From assembly GCA_023245725.1 (NCBI GenBank), contig JAHFJU010000086.1, forward strand, positions 1 through 5,595: a stretch of 5,595 bases of DNA, written 5' to 3'. Of the stretch, positions 1 through 4,907 are shown in pieces; positions within the stretch are counted from its first letter, which is position 1; every line of letters starts with the position of its first letter. The DNA is from Candidatus Peregrinibacteria bacterium. GTDB lineage: Bacteria; Patescibacteriota; Gracilibacteria; UBA1369; UM-FILTER-53-11. The translations under genes and the position numbers were made by a program. The notes under the pieces were generated by a model. The model did not search any database. It worked only from the letters and a program-made list of their open reading frames with translations, and was not told the DNA's origin.

Positions 1-567
1 TGCAATCACAACCGCGTGTGCTCGAACTGGCTTGCCGTCGACATATTCAATGCTTACCTGAGATTTTCCATCTGGGCGAACCCACTTCAAAATCCCTTTT
101 TTTCTAACCTCTGCAAGCCGCTCGGTTAGTTGATGTGCAAGCGTAATTGGTAGAGGCATAAGCGTCGGTGTTTCATTGCATGCAAATCCAAACATAATTC
201 CTTGATCGCCTGCGCCTTGTTCTTTTTTCTTTGTTGCCGTAACTCCTACTGCAATATTTTGGCTCTGTTCGTGAATGGTGCTCAATACCGCGCAATCGTT
301 ACAATCAAGCCCAAATTCAGGGTTCGTATAGCCGATTTCGCGTAATGTAGAGCGTACGATTGTAGGAAAATCCACATAACAATTTGTAGTAACTTCTCCT
401 GCAATAACCATCATTCCAGTCGAAGTAAGGCACTCAACTGCAACTCGGCCGTGAGGGTCTTTTGCCAAAATCGCATCTAGAATTGCATCTGAAACTTGGT
501 CACATATTTTGTCTGGATGGCCTTCTGTAACAGATTCTGAGCTAAAAATGTATCGTTGTGAATTCAT
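1..567 (-). CDS. metK: S-adenosylmethionine synthetase, N-terminal half (cut by window edge)
   Basis: MetK makes S-adenosylmethionine from ATP and L-methionine in the cytosol, releasing phosphate and pyrophosphate. I translated 189 codons from the ATG at 567 down to base 1; the frame is open at the edge, so roughly half of a usual protein of about 380-400 residues is missing. Family marks seen are TEGHPDK at residues 14-20 (the ATP/methionine-binding histidine and lysine), CDQVSDAILD at 22-31, and the signature GAGDQGIMFGFA at 118-129. The usual tyrosine after the last glycine of that signature is phenylalanine here. The start gives the expected short lead MNSQRYIFSSESVTEGHPDK. No Shine-Dalgarno sequence precedes it, but a -35/-10 pair sits just upstream. 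It is divergent from the glycosyltransferase, 57 bases apart. Identity is sure; no break is visible in the part seen. Confidence 0.97.
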   Translation of the reverse strand, partial: MNSQRYIFSSESVTEGHPDKICDQVSDAILDAILAKDPHGRVAVECLTSTGMMVIAGEVTTNCYVDFPTIVRSTLREIGYTNPEFGLDCNDCAVLSTIHEQSQNIAVGVTATKKKEQGAGDQGIMFGFACNETPTLMPLPITLAHQLTERLAEVRKKGILKWVRPDGKSQVSIEYVDGKPVRAHAVVIA

Positions 568-576
568 ATGTGCCAC

Positions 577-605
577 AGATTAAACTAAACAGTTTGCGGC
601 GGCAA
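577..605 (-). promoter_or_regulatory. Candidate metK promoter
   Basis: Read on the minus strand, TTGCCG (605 to 600, 4 of 6 matches to the -35 consensus) and TAATCT (582 to 577, a -10-like box) are separated by exactly 17 bases. Only 9 bases lie between the -10 box and the metK ATG, so transcription would start about 0-4 bases before the start codon. The mRNA would have almost no leader, which fits the absence of a ribosome binding site. The assignment rests on hexamer match and spacing only. Confidence 0.5.
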
Positions 606-610
606 GTTTT

Positions 611-618
611 GCTATACT
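611..618 (+). promoter_or_regulatory. Candidate extended -10 promoter of the glycosyltransferase gene
   Basis: The plus strand carries TATACT at 613-618 (5 of 6 to TATAAT), preceded by TGC at positions 610-612, giving a TGnTATACT extended -10 element. No good -35 sits at 16-18 bases; an extended -10 can compensate for that. The ATG at 625 begins 6 bases after the box, so the predicted transcription start is at or next to the A of the start codon, implying a leaderless mRNA. The element lies in the same 57-base gap as the metK promoter, and the metK -35 box (600-605) falls just upstream of it. Confidence 0.5.
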
Positions 619-624
619 ATAGAC

Positions 625-1683
625 ATGAATCCTCTTGTTTCGTGCATTTTGATCACCTATAACTCAGAGAAATTCCTAGAAACTTTTTTTGCGAGTCTTG
701 TAGAGCAGAAAGATACGAGCATCGAATTGATTGTTATAGATAATAATTCGAGTGACGATTCTGTGAAGTGTGCGAAAGAAATTCTGAAAGGATTTAATGC
801 GGCTAAAAAAATGTCGGTAATTGAGAGTGTAGTTTGGATTGAAAATTCTAATAATCTTGGATACAGCGGCGCGGCAGAGCAGGGGGTTAAAGAGTCTCAT
901 GGAGAATATATTTTGATTGCGAATCCGGATATTGTAATGGAGCCCGACTATTGTTGTCGTTTAGTCGAGCGATTAGACGCAGATAAAAAAATAGCTTCAG
1001 TAAGCGGTAAACTGCTTCGCTTTGATTTTGCAAAATATTTTAAAACCGGCCGACTCGCTGATGGAAAAACTCAAACTATTGATAGCTCAGGGCTTGTTAT
1101 TAGCAAGAGTCGTCGTTGCGTTGATCGTGGTCAGGGTTTGCCAGATGATGGTCGTTATAATGTTATAGAGGAGGTTTTTGGAGTGACTGGCGCGTGTCCG
1201 CTGTATCGAAAATCGGCGCTAATAGATGCTCAGGTTGGTGGTCATGTTTTTGATCCAGAGTTTTTTATGTACAAAGAAGATGTCGACATTGCTTGGAGGC
1301 TTCGACTAGTTGGGTATACAAGTTGGTATATTCCCGATGCCGTGGCCTTTCATGGCCGTGGAACAGGTGCGATTGAACGTGAGTCTGTTTCATCTGTTAT
1401 TAAAAATCGAGCAAAATTGCCGGCGTTTACGCGTCAACATTCGTATAGAAACGAAAGGATTATGCGGCTAAGAAATGAATTTGTAACTCATGTTATAAAT
1501 AATTTTGCGCACATTTTATTACGAGAAGTTCAAATGTTCGGGTGGATTGTTTTGCGCGAGCCTTCACTATTGAAATCTTTTTTTCAATTCATCACGAAAA
1601 TTCCAAAAACTATTAAAGAGCGTCGCGAGCTTTTTAAAAAGGCAAAAATTGTAAGAGGCGAAATTTCAAAGTGGTTTATTTAG
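625..1683 (+). CDS. Family 2 glycosyltransferase (rhamnosyltransferase-like)
   Basis: This is a predicted cytosolic, inverting GT-A glycosyltransferase of 352 residues that probably adds a sugar from a nucleotide donor during surface polysaccharide or glycolipid assembly. Features seen in order: the N-terminal strand VSCILITYNS (5-14); the donor-binding VIDNNSSDDS (37-46); ENSNNLGYSGAAEQG (73-87); NPD at 100-102 in the place of the metal-binding DxD; GVTGACPLYRKSAL (186-199); and the acceptor/catalytic motif FFMYKEDVDIAWRLRLVGY (213-231). HGRGTGA follows at 243-249. These match the WbbL-like branch of family GT2. The C-terminal 100 residues are basic and contain a weakly hydrophobic stretch (about 287-307) that may touch the membrane; there is no signal peptide or clear membrane helix. 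It is the only plus-strand gene and overlaps the end of pgeF by 18 bases. Sugar and acceptor cannot be read from the sequence. Confidence 0.9.
   Translation: MNPLVSCILITYNSEKFLETFFASLVEQKDTSIELIVIDNNSSDDSVKCAKEILKGFNAAKKMSVIESVVWIENSNNLGYSGAAEQGVKESHGEYILIANPDIVMEPDYCCRLVERLDADKKIASVSGKLLRFDFAKYFKTGRLADGKTQTIDSSGLVISKSRRCVDRGQGLPDDGRYNVIEEVFGVTGACPLYRKSALIDAQVGGHVFDPEFFMYKEDVDIAWRLRLVGYTSWYIPDAVAFHGRGTGAIERESVSSVIKNRAKLPAFTRQHSYRNERIMRLRNEFVTHVINNFAHILLREVQMFGWIVLREPSLLKSFFQFITKIPKTIKERRELFKKAKIVRGEISKWFI
1666..1683. other. Tail-to-tail overlap of two coding ends
   Basis: The last 18 bases of the plus-strand glycosyltransferase gene (stop TAG at 1681-1683) are also the last 18 bases of the minus-strand pgeF gene (stop TGA, bases 1668 to 1666). 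No intergenic space remains, and I see no hairpin followed by a U tract on either strand close by, so transcripts of both genes probably run into each other. Confidence 0.9.
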
Positions 1684-2418
1684 TACCGTTATCGTGCCGA
1701 ATCGTCCTGCTTTTTCTCGTTCTCTTCGGTATGAAAAAAAATATTCCGTATTACAAAACGTGCAAATTCTCGGATTGAATGTGTTAGATAAAAGTACGCC
1801 GCTGCCAACTAACTGATTTTCGCACGCCGCCCATAAATCGACGTGCCCTTCTTCTAAAAAGAATGGGCGCATAAAGTGCGGCAGCTCTTTTTCGGCATCA
1901 GTAAAGGCGGCGCAGCATGGCCCGAGCATTGGGCTTATGGCGGAAATCATGTTTTTTCGTTCGCAACCGTACCGTCGCGAAAGCTCACTTACACTTATTG
2001 CTACCGCTTTTTTCGCAATGCCTTTCCACCCTGCATGAATGTTCGCGCAGACATGCAACACCGGATCGTAAATTACAACGCATGCGCAATCTGCTGTTCG
2101 AATCATTAGCGGAAGGTCGACAACATTTGTCATAAAAATGTCTCCTTTTACATCGCGTTTTACTCCTATTGGTTTCGTTTTTTTGAATGAAGCGATTTCT
2201 GTGCCGTGAAGTTGATCGATAAATGACAGCGGAGCATCGGTTGTTTCTGAAACCATTTTTAGCGAATTTAAATCTGAAATATCGAAATCTCGTGAAAGTG
2301 TTCGTGCGCGAAATCGCTCTTTGTATGGCTGAAAAATCGGGTATTCATAATACCGTTTTTTGTCTGCCGTAGTTAGTTCAATTAAGTTTTGAATCATTCG
2401 GCGTGAGTTGATATTCAA
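1666..2418 (-). CDS. pgeF: PgeF/YfiH family protein (laccase-domain, polyphenol oxidase family)
   Basis: Family members have been described as purine nucleoside phosphorylases acting on adenosine and inosine, and in E. coli YfiH (PgeF) as a peptidoglycan editing factor that stops serine replacing alanine in the stem peptide. The three metal-site residues are present: His71 in QLHGTEI, Cys111 in TADCACVV and His128 in HAGWKG. Further marks are GPCCAAF (166-172), CTFCNT (219-224), FFSYRRE (227-233) and GRFGTI (238-243). The length of 250 residues is normal. The N-terminal 65 residues are divergent: the usual STTR-GG-S loop is not clear. The start at 2418 is TTG; an ATG at 2397 (residue 8) is an equally good choice, and neither has a Shine-Dalgarno site. 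It follows murA by 38 bases and is probably cotranscribed with it. Which of the two reported activities applies here is not known. Confidence 0.9.
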   Translation of the reverse strand: MNINSRRMIQNLIELTTADKKRYYEYPIFQPYKERFRARTLSRDFDISDLNSLKMVSETTDAPLSFIDQLHGTEIASFKKTKPIGVKRDVKGDIFMTNVVDLPLMIRTADCACVVIYDPVLHVCANIHAGWKGIAKKAVAISVSELSRRYGCERKNMISAISPMLGPCCAAFTDAEKELPHFMRPFFLEEGHVDLWAACENQLVGSGVLLSNTFNPRICTFCNTEYFFSYRREREKAGRFGTITVLNKPL

Positions 2419-2456
2419 TGGCGTGCGATAAAGCGCAAAGTGTTTGCGCGTTACTG

Positions 2457-3722
2457 CTAGTCAACTTTTTTAATAATGTGTGCTCCTAGTTCTCGCAGCT
2501 TTTCAGCCATGCGTTCGTATCCTCTTTCTATGTATTGAATGTCTGTAATTGTAGTTTTTCCTTTTGCGATTAGAGATGCCAAAATCATTGCAGCGCCTGC
2601 TCGAATGTCACAGCTTTTTACCCTCGCCCCGTGTAATTTTGTTGGTCCATTTATTAAAGCTTGATGTTCTGTGATTCGTTTTACGTTCGCTCCCATTTTT
2701 TTGAGCTCTGAAAAGTACGAAAATCTGCCTTCAAATAGAGCTTCGTGAACATACGATTGCCCGTTTGCTTGAGTCAGTAAAATTGTGAAAGGTGGTTGAA
2801 GGTCTGTTGGAAATCCCGGAAAAATGTTTGTCTGTAGCCTTTTAAGTGATTTTAGTTTTATTTTTTTAGAGGATTTTATTTTTACAGAAGTGCCACTCAG
2901 TTCAAATGGAACACCAATTTCGCGGAGTGCATTCCAGAATGCGTCGAGGTGGTCGTGTTGTACATTGTGAATCGTAATTTCTCCTCCTGTCAAAATTCCT
3001 GCGAGAGCAAATGTGCCAACTTCGAGATAGTCAGATGTAACGGTGTATTCAGCTCCGTGCAATTTTTTTTCGCCGTTTACCGTAAGTGTGTGAGTGCCGA
3101 TTCCTTCAACGTGTCCGCCCATTTTGTTAATAAAATGGCATACGTCTTGAACGTGTGGTTCGAGCGCCGCCAAACTTATTTTTGTTTGTCCGTGCGTGAG
3201 GCTGGCTGCCATTACAGCATTTTCCGTTCCGGTTACGCTCATCTCTGGCATTATGATTGCTACGGGTTTCGGTTTTCCTTTGTAATGAAATTCTGGCATT
3301 TTGCCTTTTACCTCTTTTGACCCGAGGGATTTAAATACAAAATCGTGAGTGTCGACCGGTCGAGCTCCAAGAACGCATCCTCCTGGATAGGGAAGTTTAA
3401 TTTCGCCGAATCGTGCGACAAGCGGGCCTGCCAAAAGAACAGATGCGCGCATTTTACACGCAAGTTGTCCGGGGAATTTTTTATAGTTAATACTCTTCGT
3501 CTGAATTTTTACGGTGTTCTTTTCGAACTCAATTTTAGAGCCGAGGCCAGCCAATAATTCGAGCATCGTGTGTGTATCTCGAATGTCTGGCACATTGTGT
3601 ATTGTGCATTGCTCAGCGGTTAGTAAAGTTGCTGCCAAAATAGGAAGCGCTGCGTTTTTTGAGCCGCTCACAGACACATTGCCTTTTAACGGAAATCCTC
3701 CTTCGACAATAAACTGGTTCAT
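2457..3722 (-). CDS. murA: UDP-N-acetylglucosamine 1-carboxyvinyltransferase
   Basis: MurA transfers enolpyruvate from phosphoenolpyruvate to UDP-GlcNAc in the cytosol, the first committed step of peptidoglycan synthesis. The 421-residue length and whole-length match fit the family. Seen: Lys22-Asn23 in SGSKNAALPI, Arg92 in KMRASVLLAGP, the catalytic loop PGGCVLGARPVD (113-124) with Cys116 and Arg121, His126, Glu188 in ALEPHVQD, Asp231 and Glu234 in TSDYLEVGTF, Asp307 in FPTDLQ and Arg400 in ERGYER. Cys116 is the residue that fosfomycin alkylates in sensitive MurA proteins. Against the E. coli pattern as I recall it, two positions differ: EPEI is EPHV, and PDRIETGTF is SDYLEVGTF. The start ATG at 3722 gives the usual short lead MNQFIVEGGFPLKG; no Shine-Dalgarno is present. 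The stop is TAG. pgeF follows 38 bases downstream. A paralogous EPSP synthase is excluded by the Cys loop. Confidence 0.97.
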   Translation of the reverse strand: MNQFIVEGGFPLKGNVSVSGSKNAALPILAATLLTAEQCTIHNVPDIRDTHTMLELLAGLGSKIEFEKNTVKIQTKSINYKKFPGQLACKMRASVLLAGPLVARFGEIKLPYPGGCVLGARPVDTHDFVFKSLGSKEVKGKMPEFHYKGKPKPVAIIMPEMSVTGTENAVMAASLTHGQTKISLAALEPHVQDVCHFINKMGGHVEGIGTHTLTVNGEKKLHGAEYTVTSDYLEVGTFALAGILTGGEITIHNVQHDHLDAFWNALREIGVPFELSGTSVKIKSSKKIKLKSLKRLQTNIFPGFPTDLQPPFTILLTQANGQSYVHEALFEGRFSYFSELKKMGANVKRITEHQALINGPTKLHGARVKSCDIRAGAAMILASLIAKGKTTITDIQYIERGYERMAEKLRELGAHIIKKVD

Positions 3723-3731
3723 GTGACTGGC

Positions 3732-3760
3732 AGTTTAAAACGAAAAAGTTTAAAGGTAAA
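3732..3760 (-). promoter_or_regulatory. Candidate murA-pgeF promoter
   Basis: On the minus strand TTTACC (3760 to 3755) and TAAACT (3737 to 3732) are separated by exactly 17 bases, each matching 4 of 6 consensus positions. Nine bases separate the -10 box from the murA ATG, the same distance as at metK. The local wording also resembles metK: TTTAAACTG...CACATG here and TTTAATCTG...CACATATG there. The predicted leader is only a few bases long. The sequence AGTTTAAA occurs twice in this stretch (3732-3739 and 3747-3754); the copy at 3747-3754 lies in the spacer and could confuse the call. Confidence 0.45.
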
Positions 3761-3793
3761 GGCAACGGGTTTAGATTTTGTTCAACTTTCTGC

Positions 3794-3806
3794 GCCTATA
3801 TTAGGC
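3794..3806. repeat. Short inverted repeat after the metallo-beta-lactamase gene
   Basis: GCCTA (3794-3798) and TAGGC (3802-3806) form a perfect 5-base stem with a 3-base loop, 13 bases beyond the stop codon of the minus-strand gene ending at 3820. Outer TGCG (3791-3794) and CGCA (3815-3818) could add a second, looser pairing. No run of U follows on the minus strand, so it is a poor intrinsic terminator; it may be a 3' end stabiliser or chance. It is the only hairpin found in the 97-base gap before murA. Confidence 0.3.
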
Positions 3807-3819
3807 CAATTAATCGCAA

Positions 3820-4857
3820 TCAGGGGCAACTTTTTGGTGACGCACAGATTATTTTCATAGTCCCATCGATAAAAAAATCGAAAGTTATGCGCCCACTTTC
3901 GGCAGTTTTATAAAACGGAATTCCTAGTTCTTTAATTCGAGTAACTACAGATGGGCTTGGGTGGTGAAAAGAATTATCTTTCCCCATTGAGGCTACTGCA
4001 ATTTTCGGAGTTGTAGCTTTAATAAATTCCGCTGAGCTGCTGGTTTTGCTCCCGTGGTGGCCAAGTTTTAGTATATCGACGTTAAGTTCGCCATGTTTGT
4101 AACGATCAATAAGCTCGTCTTCTATTGGTTCTTCCATGTCTCCTGTAGTTAAAATACTGTGACCGCGGTAGTCGAGCCGCGCCACAACCGAGTCGTTATT
4201 TGCAAGTTCATGAGAAAAAACTATAGGAGTAAAAGGGTAGAGAATATTTACGTTCATTGTCTCGGCTTCGTCGTTTGTTCCATGTGCTGAAATTGTAAAA
4301 TCGTCAGTCATATCAACAGGAATTAATGGGATGTGTGAATCCTCTAATTTCTTTGCAAACATTCGCGAAAGAGCCTCGATTGGCTTTAAGCCGCTTACCA
4401 TAACTCTATTTATCGAATAATAGTCTATAACCGAAAGGAGGCCGGCTATATGGTCGCTGTCGGGGTGTGTGAGAATGATCGTCTCTATCGTTTTGTCATT
4501 TCTGGGGAGTACGTCTTTCAATTCTTGAATTACGGTTGAATCAGGTCCGCCGTCGATGAGCAGAGTTTCGCCGGTATTCGATTCGATTAGCAGGGAATCG
4601 CCTTGCCCCACATTCAAAACCGAGAAGCTAAAAGCTATCTGCTCATCGACGGCGTTATTGATTGCCTTCGAAAGTGGAGCCCAAAGTAGAGTGAGCTGAC
4701 TCATTTTATTGAGTCGAGTTTGCGGCGGTTCATTTTGTGAAACGAAAAAAATCCAAACTAACAGAATAATTATTACGATTGTTAGCGTGGCACCGATAAT
4801 TACAGCAGTAATCGTTTTTTTCTTCAAACTATTTATAAAATTATTCATGTCGCGCAC
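3820..4857 (-). CDS. Membrane-anchored ComEC-type metallo-beta-lactamase
   Basis: This is a single-pass membrane protein with an outward-facing metallo-beta-lactamase domain like the C-terminal domain of the DNA uptake protein ComEC. A basic segment (KKK at 12-14) precedes one hydrophobic helix (about 15-39), predicting the N terminus inside and the rest outside. The domain begins at SVLNVGQGDSLLIE (79-92), followed by LLIDGGPDS (99-107), the metal motif THPDSDHIAG (130-139; His131, Asp133, Asp135, His136), NNDSVVARLDY (220-230), TTGD (237-240), LKLGHHGSKTSS (264-275) and HHPSP (298-302). All expected metal ligands appear intact. The Competence channel domain of ComEC is absent. The C terminus carries two cysteines (338, 344) that could form a disulfide outside the cell. 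The start at 4857 is GTG; the ATG at 4848 (residue 4) is at least as likely. Likely substrate is DNA or another phosphodiester, but that is inference from the family. Confidence 0.88.
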   Translation of the reverse strand: MRDMNNFINSLKKKTITAVIIGATLTIVIIILLVWIFFVSQNEPPQTRLNKMSQLTLLWAPLSKAINNAVDEQIAFSFSVLNVGQGDSLLIESNTGETLLIDGGPDSTVIQELKDVLPRNDKTIETIILTHPDSDHIAGLLSVIDYYSINRVMVSGLKPIEALSRMFAKKLEDSHIPLIPVDMTDDFTISAHGTNDEAETMNVNILYPFTPIVFSHELANNDSVVARLDYRGHSILTTGDMEEPIEDELIDRYKHGELNVDILKLGHHGSKTSSSAEFIKATTPKIAVASMGKDNSFHHPSPSVVTRIKELGIPFYKTAESGRITFDFFIDGTMKIICASPKSCP

Positions 4858-4886
4858 GCTATCACAGCTACATGAAATAATATTAA
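4858..4886 (-). promoter_or_regulatory. Weak candidate promoter of the metallo-beta-lactamase gene
   Basis: On the minus strand TTAATA (4886 to 4881) lies 17 bases before GATAGC (4863 to 4858), which carries TG one base upstream as in an extended -10. Nine bases separate it from the ATG at 4848, repeating the spacing at metK and murA. GATAGC itself is a poor -10 match (3 of 6). A better hexamer, TATTAT (4882 to 4877), lies nearby but has no -35 partner and would give a leader of about 20 bases. The gene could also simply be cotranscribed with the surface protein gene 50 bases upstream. Confidence 0.25.
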
Positions 4887-4907
4887 ACTAAAACTGAAAT
4901 CGCTTTT

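Noticed and set aside
676..900. Minus-strand open frame of 74 codons inside the glycosyltransferase gene
   Set aside because: It is fully covered by a strongly recognised gene on the other strand and its translation shows no family motif.
1876..2135. Two plus-strand open frames of 77 and 72 codons opposite pgeF
   Set aside because: Both lie antisense to conserved metal-site motifs of pgeF and encode nothing recognisable.
2949..3726. Three plus-strand open frames of 70 to 123 codons opposite murA
   Set aside because: They are antisense shadows of murA, low in complexity and rich in Cys and Phe, with no start signals.
3791..3818. Inverted repeat as an intrinsic terminator
   Set aside because: The stem is only 5 bases and no U tract follows on either strand, so it is listed only as a repeat.
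4709..4891. Plus-strand open frame of 60 codons with hydrophobic character opposite the metallo-beta-lactamase N terminus
   Set aside because: The hydrophobic look is the antisense reading of the membrane helix region; no promoter or ribosome site supports it.
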